A stretch of 64,000 nt of DNA from Bog-473 sp036489775. Its GTDB lineage: Bacteria > Actinomycetota > Acidimicrobiia > Acidimicrobiales > RAAP-2. The notes under the pieces are model-generated. The model made no database searches and had not been told where the DNA came from. It was given only the letters and a program-made list of their open reading frames with translations. Location: assembly GCA_036489775.1 (NCBI GenBank), contig DASXFC010000056.1:1-64000 (forward strand), given 5' to 3'. Position numbers and translations under genes: made by a program. Shown here one piece after another: positions 8,802 through 17,234 of the stretch. Each line of letters starts with the position of its first letter. Within the stretch, counting starts at the first letter, position 1.

Positions 8802-10020
8802 GGCTCACCTCCTTGGCAAGCTCGCGGTAGGCCACGGCACCTCGCGAGGTCGGATCGAAAACCGTGATGGGTTGCCCGAACGACGGCGCCTCCGACAGGC
8901 GCACGGTCCGGGGAATCATCGCCTTGCATACCCGCTCAGAGAAATGCTCCCGGACCTCGTTGGCCACGTCGATGGAGAGCCGGGTCCGGGCGTCGAACAT
9001 GGTCAGCACGATCGTGGTGACTTCAAGCTGCTCGTTCAGGTTCGATGACACCAGGTTGACGTTCCGAAGCAGCTGGCTCAGACCCTCCAGGGCGTAGTAC
9101 TCGCACTGGATAGGCACCAGCACCTCGCCGGCAGCGGCCAATCCGTTCACGGTGATCAGGCCCAGTGACGGCGGGCAGTCGATCATGATGAAGTCGAAGT
9201 CATCGACCACGGCGTCGATCGCCCGCTTGAGCTTCAGCTCCCGACTGAAGGCGGGGACCAGTTCGATCTCAATCCCGGCCAGGTCGATGGTCGCCGGAGC
9301 CACGAACAGGTTCTTGACACTGGTGGGCTCGATGCAGTCCTCGAGGGGCTGCTCTCGCATGATGACGTCGTACATGGAGAGCTCGAAGTTGCGGGCATCG
9401 ATTCCCAGGCCCGTGGTGGCGTTCCCCTGGGGATCCAGGTCGATGACTAGGACGCGATAGTCCAGCTCGGCCAGGGCCGCGCCCAGATTGACCGTGGTCG
9501 TGGTCTTGCCGACGCCGCCCTTCTGGTTGGCCACTGCGATGACTCTGGGCAGGTCCCGGGGTGCCGGCCGGCCTCCGTCGAGAAGCTGCTCGGCCTCTTC
9601 CCGGATTTTGGGCGGCCGCATTTCAGGCTCAGGCTGGGCTGTCGCCTTCACCGATACCCTCGCCGGCGCGGCCTTGGCCGCCGTGCCCACCTTGGCCTTG
9701 TTCTTCGGTTCGGGAGGTTTGGCGAGGCTGGCCGGCTCACTCGATGCGGCCGGGAGAGGCGGCGTGGAGGCTGCCGGCACGTCCTCGATATCCCGGACGA
9801 CGGGTTCCTCGGGCGGGGGTTCGGGTTCGGTCATGGTTTGGGGTGGGGGAGTGGCCATGGGTTCGGGTGGGGGAATGGATCCGTTCTCAACGACCAGGGT
9901 GCGAACAGGATCGGCGGCCGTGGGGTGGGGTGCCGGCGGCGCCGGCGCTCTCGTTGCTGAGGCCTCCGCGGGCCCAAGAGTAGCTGGTTCGGTGTCTTTG
10001 TCCCGGCGGCGAATCCTCAT
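8776..10020 (-). CDS. parA: Chromosome-partitioning ATPase ParA with long Pro/Ala-rich N-terminal extension
   Basis: ParA is a deviant-Walker ATPase that binds nucleoid DNA and segregates ParB-parS complexes. The catalytic domain begins near residue 158 with VIAVANQKGGVGKTTTTVNL (signature Lys and P-loop at 167-173), followed by DLDPQGNATTGLG and IDCPPSLG. The first 157 or so residues are a low-complexity Pro/Ala/Glu-rich extension, making 414 residues against the 260-330 usual for the family. The extension may tether ParA to a polar partner; that is inference. The downstream parB overlaps it, and a perfect parS lies 77 bases upstream of the start. Confidence 0.95.
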   Translation of the reverse strand: MRIRRRDKDTEPATLGPAEASATRAPAPPAPHPTAADPVRTLVVENGSIPPPEPMATPPPQTMTEPEPPPEEPVVRDIEDVPAASTPPLPAASSEPASLAKPPEPKNKAKVGTAAKAAPARVSVKATAQPEPEMRPPKIREEAEQLLDGGRPAPRDLPRVIAVANQKGGVGKTTTTVNLGAALAELDYRVLVIDLDPQGNATTGLGIDARNFELSMYDVIMREQPLEDCIEPTSVKNLFVAPATIDLAGIEIELVPAFSRELKLKRAIDAVVDDFDFIMIDCPPSLGLITVNGLAAAGEVLVPIQCEYYALEGLSQLLRNVNLVSSNLNEQLEVTTIVLTMFDARTRLSIDVANEVREHFSERVCKAMIPRTVRLSEAPSFGQPITVFDPTSRGAVAYRELAKEVSHGAPQRTR

Positions 10021-10096
10021 GAGGTCGTTTCTCGGGGTCCCGGCAGCACCGGCCTATCCTGACGTCGGGCTCGACATAGGTCAAGGCTTCAGGGTT

Positions 10097-10112
10097 TGTT
10101 TCACGTGAAACA
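10097..10112. promoter_or_regulatory. parS: parS centromere site (perfect)
   Basis: TGTTTCACGTGAAACA is an exact copy of the bacterial parS consensus and a perfect 16-bp palindrome. It lies between the divergent parA and DUF4288 genes, so ParB bound here could also influence parA transcription. Confidence 0.97.
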
Positions 10113-10174
10113 TCGAGGAATGCCCGCAAAATGAGGCCCTAGGCGTCGGGGAGCAGGGTCGGTACGATACAAGC

Positions 10175-10525
10175 GTGGAGCCCATCTCCTTCCCAACTGG
10201 CTGGTTCGGGGTCCGCTGCATCTTTCAATGGCCCCAACGGGCGTGCTACGAGGAACGGGTCACCATGTGGCGAGCCCAGTCCTTCGAAGAGGCCATCCGC
10301 AAGGCCGAGCTCGAAGCCTCGGAGTATGCCGAGGCCCATCGTGCCGCCTACCTGGGTCTGGCCCAGGCCTTCCGTATCTACGACGACCACATCGCCGAGG
10401 GCACCGAGGTGTTCTCGCTCCTCCGTCCGAGCGACCTGGGAGTGGACGACTATCTCGATGCCTTTTACGACACGGGTGAAGAGCGCCAACTCCATCTCAG
10501 GACGGGTACCCAGCGTTCCACGTGA
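10175..10525 (+). CDS. DUF4288 domain protein
   Basis: The 116-residue product matches the DUF4288 pattern: an aromatic strand (WFGVRCIFQW), then YEERVTMWRAQSFEEAI, an Ala/Glu-rich helix with AELEASEYAE, and YLGLAQAFRIYD. The family is small, soluble and uncharacterised. Here it is a lone plus-strand gene between parA and rsmG, both on the minus strand. The GTG at 10175 is chosen because it opens the first strand of the domain. A second parS-like palindrome overlaps the 3' end. Confidence 0.85.
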   Translation: MEPISFPTGWFGVRCIFQWPQRACYEERVTMWRAQSFEEAIRKAELEASEYAEAHRAAYLGLAQAFRIYDDHIAEGTEVFSLLRPSDLGVDDYLDAFYDTGEERQLHLRTGTQRST

Positions 10526-10529
10526 AACA
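10514..10529. promoter_or_regulatory. parS-like site (14 of 16 matches)
   Basis: CGTTCCACGTGAAACA matches the parS consensus at 14 of 16 positions, with changes at positions 1 and 5. It overlaps the last codons of the DUF4288 gene, 417 bases from the perfect parS. The central CCACGTGAAAC core is intact, so ParB binding is plausible. Confidence 0.8.
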
Positions 10530-10571
10530 TCCGCCCTCCTGCGGCGGCAGGCCCCAATCGGGTCGGCGCCT

Positions 10572-11237
10572 CTAGAAGAGAGGGCGCTTGGACGGGACCC
10601 CGTTGCGCCGGGGGAACCGCTCGGGGCAGAGGGCAACCTGGTGCAACACCTGGTACCTGAACTCGGCAGCCACCGGATCGCCCGCCTCAAGCCCCAGTTC
10701 GCCCAGGGGCCGCACCGGCCACCGATCAACGTCGGGCACCATCGCCAGGGGATCGCCCGGAGGCTCCGAGACGATGAGCCATCCACCCACCGCCAAGAAG
10801 GGGGCCGCGCATTCGGCCAGGACAGCGGGAGCGCCAAAGGAGCGGGCCATCACACCGCTGAAGGCGCCCCGGAGGCCTGGATCCCGCCCCGCCTCCTCGG
10901 CCCGGGCCATCACCACCCGCACCCGGCCACTCAAGCCGAGCTCGGCCACCGACGCACTCAGGAACTCGGTGCGGCGCCGGTTGGCGTCCAGCAGGGTGAG
11001 GAGGGCCTCAGGCCACTCAAGGGCCACCACAAGCCCTGGGAGCCCGCCACCCGAGCCCAGGTCGAGTATCGACGTCCTGACGCCTCCGGGGGCATCCTGG
11101 GCCGCCTGGCGAGCAACCCGGGCAAAGCCAGCGGCGTGACGGCGTTGCAGCGCCAGGGGCCCGGGCCCGAAGTACCCCGCCGCCTGGGCCGCCTGCAGTA
11201 CCCGATCGAGTTCTTCGGAGGAGCCCTCGTGGGGCAC
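10572..11237 (-). CDS. rsmG: 16S rRNA (guanine-527-N7)-methyltransferase RsmG
   Basis: RsmG (GidB) methylates G527 of 16S rRNA using S-adenosylmethionine; loss gives low-level streptomycin resistance in actinobacteria. The 221-residue product has the SAM-binding motif ILDLGSGGGLPGLV at 57-70, an acidic ribose-binding LLDANRRRTEFL segment and the SRSFG-type motif (ARSFGAPAVL). The N-terminal helix is shorter than in E. coli. It is the last gene of the minus-strand chain that starts at rpmH, 14 bases after the jag stop. Confidence 0.95.
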   Translation of the reverse strand: MPHEGSSEELDRVLQAAQAAGYFGPGPLALQRRHAAGFARVARQAAQDAPGGVRTSILDLGSGGGLPGLVVALEWPEALLTLLDANRRRTEFLSASVAELGLSGRVRVVMARAEEAGRDPGLRGAFSGVMARSFGAPAVLAECAAPFLAVGGWLIVSEPPGDPLAMVPDVDRWPVRPLGELGLEAGDPVAAEFRYQVLHQVALCPERFPRRNGVPSKRPLF

Positions 11238-11251
11238 GGCAACGGCGCCGA

Positions 11252-12259
11252 TCAGAGAGCTGGGGCGATCACGATGTAGCGGTTCGGGTCCTCGCCCTCG
11301 GAACGGGTGACCACACCATCGAGATCGTTGATGGCGTCGTGCACGGCTTTACGGTCCGCCGGGCTCATCGCTTCAAGGGCCTTCTCCTGGCCCGACGCAA
11401 TGACCTCCTCGGCGATCTGGGTGCTGAACCGTTTGAGGGCGGCCGAGCGCTTCTCCCGGTAACCGGCCACGTCCACCAGGATGCGGTCGGTCCGGGACGG
11501 GCACTGGCGCTGCACCACGGCCCGGGTGAGGTCCTGCAGTGCGCTCAGCGTCGAGCCCCGCGGCCCTACCAGCAGGCCGAGCTCGTCACCCATGGCGGCG
11601 ATCTCGACGGTGTCCTCGTCCAACAGGCGGGTCTCCACCGTTGCTTCCAACCCGAATTCAGCCAGCAAACCGGTCACGAAGGAACGGGCAACTTCACCCT
11701 GCTCCTCGAGTGTCATGCCCTCAGCCATCTCTGTTGTCTCCTTCGGTTCATGCCTCAGTTGCTCAGCTTGCCGCGGTGCCCGCTGGCTTGTCGGCTCGTC
11801 GCCGGCACCGCCCTCGGCACCGCCCGTCCGACTGCGGTTGCGTCGCCGCCGGGCCGATCGACTGGTTCCGGTGCCCGCGCTGGTCGAGCCATTGGTGGCC
11901 CGCTCGGCTCCGCCGTTGGCCCGTTCCCGTTCGGCTCCGCCGTTGGCACCCCCGCCATTCGAACTCACCGGACGGTTCGACCCCGATTGGGTGCGCCCGC
12001 CGCCGCCCTGGCGATTCCGAGCGCCTTGTCCATCGCGGCCACCCCGGCTGCGGTCCCGGGAGCGTTCACGCTTGGGTCGGGGACCGACGGGCCGGACTCG
12101 GACCCGCACCCGGGCCTCGACCCTGGTCCGACCAAAGAGTCCGGTCTTGGGTTCGGTGACCACGATGACCTCAGCGTCATTCGCGGCCACACCCAATTGA
12201 TCTAAGGCCAACTCGGTGGCTTCTTCAACGGTCTTGCCGGCGACTTCAACCCACTCCAC
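11252..12259 (-). CDS. jag: Jag/KhpB RNA-binding protein (Jag_N, KH, R3H)
   Basis: The 335-residue product has a Jag N-terminal domain (1-50, EVAGKTVEEATELALDQLG), a long Arg/Gly/Asn-rich linker (about 55-180), a KH domain (about 190-265, including LGLLVGPRGSTLSALQDL) and a C-terminal R3H domain (about 270-335). KhpB partners bind RNA and influence cell elongation and division. GTG at 12259 lies 3 bases after the yidC stop, so the two are coupled. The linker has short repeats of NGGA and RANG type and is much longer than in Bacillus, as is common in high-GC actinobacteria. Confidence 0.93.
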   Translation of the reverse strand: MEWVEVAGKTVEEATELALDQLGVAANDAEVIVVTEPKTGLFGRTRVEARVRVRVRPVGPRPKRERSRDRSRGGRDGQGARNRQGGGGRTQSGSNRPVSSNGGGANGGAERERANGGAERATNGSTSAGTGTSRSARRRRNRSRTGGAEGGAGDEPTSQRAPRQAEQLRHEPKETTEMAEGMTLEEQGEVARSFVTGLLAEFGLEATVETRLLDEDTVEIAAMGDELGLLVGPRGSTLSALQDLTRAVVQRQCPSRTDRILVDVAGYREKRSAALKRFSTQIAEEVIASGQEKALEAMSPADRKAVHDAINDLDGVVTRSEGEDPNRYIVIAPAL

Positions 12260-12262
12260 TCG

Positions 12263-13417
12263 CTATCGAGCCTTTCGTTCACGCTTCGCCCGCGAGCGCG
12301 GATGAGCTTTTGGTGCCGGCGCACCGGTGCTGTCTTCGCCGGTGCCATTGCTGGCGCGACCATTGGTTTGCTGCGGCGACCGCTTGGTGGGACGAGCCGA
12401 ACCGTTGCTGGCCGGCTTCTTGGGCGGTGCTGTGCCCTTGCTCACCGTTCCGGTTCCGTCGGTGACGGTGGTCTTGGGCTTCTTGGGGGCCGACTCCACC
12501 GGCTTGGCCTTGGTCAAGGCGGCTTTGGTCTGATCGGGTTTGGACGGACCGATCTCTCGCTCGACCGCGACCGGGGTCACCATGCCCGAACGGAACATGA
12601 TCTCCTGCGTACCGATCCGCATTGCCGAAGAGACCACCATGTAAATGGTCGCTCCAGCCGGCACCCGAAGGTAAATGAGGCCGAAAATAATGGGGAAGAA
12701 CTTCTGCATTTGCTGCATCTGGGGGTTGGCCTGAGCAGCCCCCGGATTGCGGCTATTCATCTGCTTCATTTGGTAGTACTGGAAGAAAATAGCGAAGCCA
12801 ATTAGGGCCAAATAGGGGAGGACCAACAGGAACTGATCTGTCCCATGATGAGCGAACGGCGTTGACGACAAATTCATGCCAAACCAGAAGTGCATTTGCC
12901 CTTTAGAGGCAATCAGGTTCTGATGTATTCGCGAGTTACCCGGGATATAACGCGGGGCTATACAAGCCTTTAAGTGGCAGGTGACTGTCTTGCCGGCGGC
13001 ATTGGTGTATTGCTGACCCTTGGTGGCAACAAAGGAAAGGCCTCTGATCAATGAGTACAAAACGATCAGGAACGGCATCTGCAAGAAGCTGGGCAGGCAG
13101 GCCCCGAACGGGCTTGTCCCATTCTCCTTGTACAGCTTCATCATTTCGGAGTTGAGGGCCTCCCGGTTCTCGGGGCCCTTGAACTTCGCCTGCAGCTTCT
13201 TCATCTCCGGCTGGAGACGCTGCATGGCCAGCATGGACTTGGTGCTCTTGACGGTCACCGGGGTCAGCGCCAGCATGATGAGGATGGTCAGGCCGGCGAT
13301 GGCCACCCCGTAGTTGGGAATGACCGAGTAGATCCCGGCCAAGATCCACCCAAAGAGCAGGAAAAGCGGGTGGAAAACCTTCCCGATGTCAGCAAAGAGA
13401 GCGTTTTCGCCTAGCAC
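12263..13417 (-). CDS. yidC: Membrane protein insertase YidC
   Basis: YidC inserts and folds membrane proteins, alone or with SecYEG. The 384-residue product has the five-helix Gram-positive form without a large periplasmic P1 domain: the first helices (WILAGIYSVIPNYGVAIAGLTILI), the coiled-coil hairpin after TKSMLAMQRLQPEMKKLQAKF, the LPSFLQMPFLIVLYSLIRG helix and NPQMQQMQKFFPIIFG. The C-terminal 100 residues are Lys/Pro-rich, a tail that often contacts the ribosome. GTG at 13417 overlaps the yidD stop by 7 bases. The middle of the gene is visibly richer in A and T than its neighbours. Confidence 0.96.
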   Translation of the reverse strand: MLGENALFADIGKVFHPLFLLFGWILAGIYSVIPNYGVAIAGLTILIMLALTPVTVKSTKSMLAMQRLQPEMKKLQAKFKGPENREALNSEMMKLYKENGTSPFGACLPSFLQMPFLIVLYSLIRGLSFVATKGQQYTNAAGKTVTCHLKACIAPRYIPGNSRIHQNLIASKGQMHFWFGMNLSSTPFAHHGTDQFLLVLPYLALIGFAIFFQYYQMKQMNSRNPGAAQANPQMQQMQKFFPIIFGLIYLRVPAGATIYMVVSSAMRIGTQEIMFRSGMVTPVAVEREIGPSKPDQTKAALTKAKPVESAPKKPKTTVTDGTGTVSKGTAPPKKPASNGSARPTKRSPQQTNGRASNGTGEDSTGAPAPKAHPRSRAKRERKAR

Positions 13418-13689
13418 CTTGACCCCTCATGGTGGTGATGGGCCTGCACGGCCAGCGGAACAAGATCAACCCCGTGCGGCCCAAACGGCCGACAGCGAAG
13501 CAGGCGGCGGGCCGTGAGCGCGGTGCCGCGCCAGAACCCATGCTCGTGGTACGCCTCGGCGGCATAGTTCGAGCAACTGGGGTAGAAGCGGCAGGGCGAG
13601 ACCCGGCCGGCGGTGGCGGCCTGGTAACCGGCCAGGGCCTTGATGGCCGCCCGTGTGGCCAGGCCCGGACGGGTTGGTTCGGCGCTCAT
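13411..13689 (-). CDS. yidD: Membrane protein insertion efficiency factor YidD
   Basis: YidD is a small membrane-associated protein that aids YidC-dependent insertion. The 92-residue product has the family signature CRFYPSCSNYAAEAYHEHG and a second Cys in RRLLRCRPFGPHGVD. The ATG at 13689 overlaps the rnpA stop in an ATGA arrangement, which fixes the start. The His-rich C-terminus ends in the overlap with yidC. Confidence 0.95.
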   Translation of the reverse strand: MSAEPTRPGLATRAAIKALAGYQAATAGRVSPCRFYPSCSNYAAEAYHEHGFWRGTALTARRLLRCRPFGPHGVDLVPLAVQAHHHHEGSRC

Positions 13690-14045
13690 CGATTCGCTCC
13701 GCACTGGGCGGCCCGTTCCAGGGCCTGGGTCAGATCGGCGGTCAGATCGGCGGTCGAGAGTGTCGTGGCCGACGGGTCGGTCCGCACCAGGTAGGTGCCG
13801 CGAGGAAGCTCCGCCGCTGTTTCCGCCACGGCGGCCCGCAGGCGGCGGCGCAGGCGGTTTCGAGTCACTGCGTTGCCACAGGACTTCCCAATTGCATACC
13901 CGACCTGGGGAAATACCCCCGCGCTGGACTCGTCCGCAGGGACGAAGGTGGCCCGAAGGGCGCCACAGCGGCCCCGCGAACGGGACAGCTGGAGCTGCCT
14001 GAAGGCAGCGCGAGTCTGGATACGGCCGACCGACCGGGCAGGCAC
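13686..14045 (-). CDS. rnpA: Ribonuclease P protein component
   Basis: RnpA is the basic protein subunit of RNase P, which matures tRNA 5' ends with the RNA subunit. The 119-residue product has VGYAIGKSCGNAVTRNRLRR, which contains the RNR motif (VTRNRLRRRLR) that binds the catalytic RNA. GTG at 14045 follows the rpmH stop by 10 bases. Gene order rpmH-rnpA-yidD-yidC-jag-rsmG is the standard bacterial chain. Confidence 0.95.
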   Translation of the reverse strand: MPARSVGRIQTRAAFRQLQLSRSRGRCGALRATFVPADESSAGVFPQVGYAIGKSCGNAVTRNRLRRRLRAAVAETAAELPRGTYLVRTDPSATTLSTADLTADLTQALERAAQCGANR

Positions 14046-14055
14046 CGATCGTCTC

Positions 14056-14190
14056 TCAGACGGTGAGACGGTGGCGCCCCTTGAGCCGCCGCGATTTCAA
14101 GATGGCTCGACCGGCCCGCGTCGACATCCGCTTACGGAATCCGTGGGTCTTGGCCCGCTTGCGGGTGTTGGGTTGGTAGGTGCGCTTCAC
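14056..14190 (-). CDS. rpmH: 50S ribosomal protein L34
   Basis: The 44-residue product begins MKRTYQPNTRKRAKTHGF and continues RKRMSTRAGRAILKSRR, ending KGRHRLTV. This is a full-length, textbook L34. The start is GTG at 14190. It heads the minus-strand chain and is divergent from dnaA, the usual arrangement beside the origin. Confidence 0.97.
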   Translation of the reverse strand: MKRTYQPNTRKRAKTHGFRKRMSTRAGRAILKSRRLKGRHRLTV

Positions 14191-14418
14191 GTTGATCAGC
14201 CTTTCGCACGCCAATCTCGGCCGGTGGACCGGGGCGTTGAAGAGTCGATACCGCTGCCCGGATGGTCCGCCCTGCAGGCTGGCAACGGAGTTCGCCCATG
14301 TTAGGCGCGTTTCGGCAATGGCCTCTAGTCGGACCCGCCGGCACGGTGTACGTTCATCCGCCTACCCGCACCGAGGAACGTCAGTGAGCCCAGGACGCCG
14401 AGGACGGAGAAGAGGCGA
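14191..14418. promoter_or_regulatory. Divergent rpmH/dnaA promoter region
   Basis: This 228-base gap must hold promoters for both the rpmH chain and dnaA. A TAACAT-type minus-10 reading toward rpmH is visible near 14300, but no convincing minus-35 pairs with it. No DnaA box within one mismatch was found here, in contrast to the dnaA-dnaN gap. A purine-rich stretch (GGAGAAGAGG) just before 14419 is the dnaA ribosome-binding site. Confidence 0.5.
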
Positions 14419-15813
14419 TTGGACACTGCGGTGACACAAGCTGGAGACCTGTGGACGAAGTGCACCGGTTCCCTGCGGGACCAGGTATCAGAGAGCACCT
14501 GGCAGCTATGGCTATCGGGCCTGCAGCCGGTTGAATTCGTCGACGGGGTTTTCACCCTGGCGGTACCCAACCCGATCATCCGGGAGCGGGTCGAGTCCCG
14601 GTATCTGACCCTGATCGAGGACACCTTGGCCGATGAGGTCGGGACACCGGTGCGCGGGCGCCTGACCGTCGTCGAGGCTCCCATCCAGCCGGTCGATGAC
14701 CTCCTCGGAATGCCGGCCGAGCCCGCGCCCAAAACCACGGTCACCGTGGCCTCCAGCTTCCCCGAGGCCACCAAGGACGTGGTTGCGGTCCAGCTGGACC
14801 CCAAATTCGCCTTCGACACCTTCGTGGCCGCCTCCTCGAACCGCTTGGCCCATGCAGCCGCCCAAGCCGTGGCCGAGAACCCCGGGCGGTCCTATAACCC
14901 TCTTTTCATCTATGGCGACAGCGGCCTGGGCAAGACCCACCTCCTCCATGCCATCGGGAACTACGTCTCAGAGAACTTCACCCGCCGCAAGATCCTCTAC
15001 GTCACCACCGAGACCTTCATGAACGACTTCGTGGACTCCCTGCGGACCTCGACCACCCTGGCCTTCAAGCGCCGCTACCGCGAATGCGACGTCCTCCTCA
15101 TCGACGACGTGCAGTTCATGGAGAACAAAGAGGGCCTCCAGGAGGAGTTCTTCCACACCTACAACGACCTCAAGGGGGCGTCCAAGCAGATTGTCCTGAC
15201 CTCGGACCGCCCCCCCAAGTCCATCGAAACCCTCGAGGAGCGCTTGCGCAGCCGGTTCCTCTCGGGCCTGATCACCGAAATCGACCCGCCTGACCTCGAG
15301 ACCCGCCTGGCCATCTTGCGGTCCAAGTCCTCCAGCGAGCACCAGGACGTCCCTGACGACGTCCTCGAGTTCATCGCGACCCACGTCAAGAACAACATTC
15401 GTGAACTCGAAGGGGCCCTCACCCGCATTTGCGCCTTCGCCAAGCTCAACAACCAGCCGATTTCGTTGTCCGAAGCCGAGAGCGTGCTGGCTGACATCGT
15501 CCAGGCTGGGGAGCCCCGCCGCATCACCCCTCCCATGATCCTCGACAAAGTGGCCGATAGTTACGGATTCTCCGTGTCGGCTATATGTGGACCCAGCCGC
15601 ACCCGGCCCTTGACCACAGCACGACAAGTCGCCATGTACCTGGTGCGCGAGCTGACTGACTACAGCTATCCCGCCATCGGCCGGGTCTTCGGCAAGCGAG
15701 ACCACACCACGGTCATCCATGCGGTCGACAAGATCAGCCGGCAGATGCAAGAACGTCGCCAGCTCTATGACCAGGTGACCGATCTCATCCAACAGATCCG
15801 TATGGGTACTTGA
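14419..15813 (+). CDS. dnaA: Chromosomal replication initiator DnaA
   Basis: DnaA binds DnaA boxes and, as an ATP form, melts oriC and loads the helicase. The 464-residue product has domain I (about 8-85), a short linker, an AAA+ domain with Walker A GDSGLGKT at 166-173 and Walker B LLIDDVQF, and a C-terminal DNA-binding domain with the signature GKRDHTTVIHAVDKI. The linker domain II is short compared with Streptomyces. TTG at 14419 is chosen for its AGAAGAGG ribosome-binding site; GTG at 14431 is the alternative. Confidence 0.98.
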   Translation: MDTAVTQAGDLWTKCTGSLRDQVSESTWQLWLSGLQPVEFVDGVFTLAVPNPIIRERVESRYLTLIEDTLADEVGTPVRGRLTVVEAPIQPVDDLLGMPAEPAPKTTVTVASSFPEATKDVVAVQLDPKFAFDTFVAASSNRLAHAAAQAVAENPGRSYNPLFIYGDSGLGKTHLLHAIGNYVSENFTRRKILYVTTETFMNDFVDSLRTSTTLAFKRRYRECDVLLIDDVQFMENKEGLQEEFFHTYNDLKGASKQIVLTSDRPPKSIETLEERLRSRFLSGLITEIDPPDLETRLAILRSKSSSEHQDVPDDVLEFIATHVKNNIRELEGALTRICAFAKLNNQPISLSEAESVLADIVQAGEPRRITPPMILDKVADSYGFSVSAICGPSRTRPLTTARQVAMYLVRELTDYSYPAIGRVFGKRDHTTVIHAVDKISRQMQERRQLYDQVTDLIQQIRMGT

Positions 15814-16096
15814 CCGGGGCGCTGGGTCGAGCTGTGGGCAACACGGCCATATCCTGTGGACGAGGGAGGATTGTCTGGGGACGCGTACTCCCAACTGTCC
15901 CCACTGCTCAACAGGCCCCCGCGACGCCCCCCGTTACAGCCGCGAGTTACCCACACCGCCATGGGGACGCAGATAACGCCACCCAGCAGGGTTGTTCGCC
16001 TAAGTTCCACAATCCACAGGACCTACTACCTCTACTAACAAATTTGCTCCTCCTCGTACCCAATACCGGGAGACCCTCTCGAAAGGACACGTTTCG
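15814..16096. other. oriC: Replication origin oriC (dnaA-dnaN gap)
   Basis: The 283-base gap holds several sites within one or two mismatches of TT(G/A)TCCACA: TGTGGGCAA (15833-15841), TGTGGACGA (15855-15863), CTGTCCCCA (15895-15903), TTACCCACA (15947-15955) and CAATCCACA (16010-16018). An AT-rich stretch at about 16021-16046 is a candidate unwinding element. Position between dnaA and dnaN is the classical actinobacterial origin. No box is a perfect consensus match. Confidence 0.85.
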
Positions 16097-17215
16097 GTGA
16101 AGTTCAGATCCGAGCGAGACGCGCTGGTGGAGATGTTGGCCACTGCTGGTCGGGCCGTTGGAGGGCGGGCCACCTCGTCCCCGGTGCTGTCCGGACTTCT
16201 GCTCAACTGCAGCGGCAATTCGCTCCAGGCCACCGGGACCGATCTCGATCTCACCATTCAAGTCACGGCCGAGGTCATCGGGATCAATGACGGGAATTGT
16301 GTGATTCCGGCCCGGCTCTCAACTGACATCGTTCGCCGGCTGGAACCAGGGGCGGTCACCCTCGAGCACGAGGACGACCACATCACAATTTCCGCCGCTC
16401 GCTCGAACTTCAAACTCCGGACCTATCCCGTGGTCGAATTCCCCGCGGTCGGCAAAGCCTCCGAGCCGAGCAACTCGATCCCTGAGCCCTTGCTGGCCGA
16501 GGCGGTGCGACAGGTTGTCCGAGCGGCCTCCCACGACGACGCGCGACCGTTGCTGACGGGTGTGCTCTGGTCGAAGATCGACGGAGCGATGCGCATGGTG
16601 GCCACCGATTCCTACCGGATGGCTCTGCGCGATTTGCCGGGCGTCACGCCCCTGGCCGGGGAGGACGATCTTCTGGTGCCCGCCCGCGCGCTGGCTGAGT
16701 TGCAGCGGCTGACTTCTGGGAGTTCCGCCGAAGCGGACGGAGTGGGGAAAGTCGGGGTGGCCGCCAGCCCCACCGAGATCACATTGTGGCAAGGAAATGT
16801 CCGGATCAGCACCCGACTGCTCGAAGGTCGCTATCCCGACTACAAGCAGTTGATCCCCGACCACTATCCAAACCGGCTGCACCTGGGCAAGGAATCATTT
16901 CTGGCGGCCTTGCGCCGCGTGCAGCTCCTGGTCCGGGACAACACCACGCCAGTACGCCTCTCGATGCGTCAAGGTGGGGTCGATCTGACCGTGGTCAGTC
17001 AGGAGATCGGTGATGCAGCCGAGACTGTTGATGGTGATTACGGCGGCGAGGATCTTGTCATTGCCTTCAATCCGTCCTACTTGATCGACGGGGTCGAGGC
17101 AGTCCTGGGCGACGAGGTCCTGCTCGAGACCGCCGATGGCTCGCGCGCGGCCACGGTGCGGGGGGCTGACGACAGCAACTTCCGCTACCTCCTGATGCCG
17201 GTGCGGGTGTCCTAA
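16097..17215 (+). CDS. dnaN: DNA polymerase III beta subunit (sliding clamp)
   Basis: The clamp encircles DNA and tethers polymerase III. The 372-residue product has the three-fold clamp architecture, beginning MKFRSERDALVEMLATAGRAV and ending in FRYLLMPVRVS, with the conserved PLLTGVLW segment in domain 2. GTG at 16097 follows GAAAGGA. It is 283 bases after dnaA, with oriC between, and 19 bases before recF. No gnd gene separates dnaN and recF as in mycobacteria. Confidence 0.97.
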   Translation: MKFRSERDALVEMLATAGRAVGGRATSSPVLSGLLLNCSGNSLQATGTDLDLTIQVTAEVIGINDGNCVIPARLSTDIVRRLEPGAVTLEHEDDHITISAARSNFKLRTYPVVEFPAVGKASEPSNSIPEPLLAEAVRQVVRAASHDDARPLLTGVLWSKIDGAMRMVATDSYRMALRDLPGVTPLAGEDDLLVPARALAELQRLTSGSSAEADGVGKVGVAASPTEITLWQGNVRISTRLLEGRYPDYKQLIPDHYPNRLHLGKESFLAALRRVQLLVRDNTTPVRLSMRQGGVDLTVVSQEIGDAAETVDGDYGGEDLVIAFNPSYLIDGVEAVLGDEVLLETADGSRAATVRGADDSNFRYLLMPVRVS

Positions 17216-17234
17216 CGGAAAGCAGCCCATCCCG

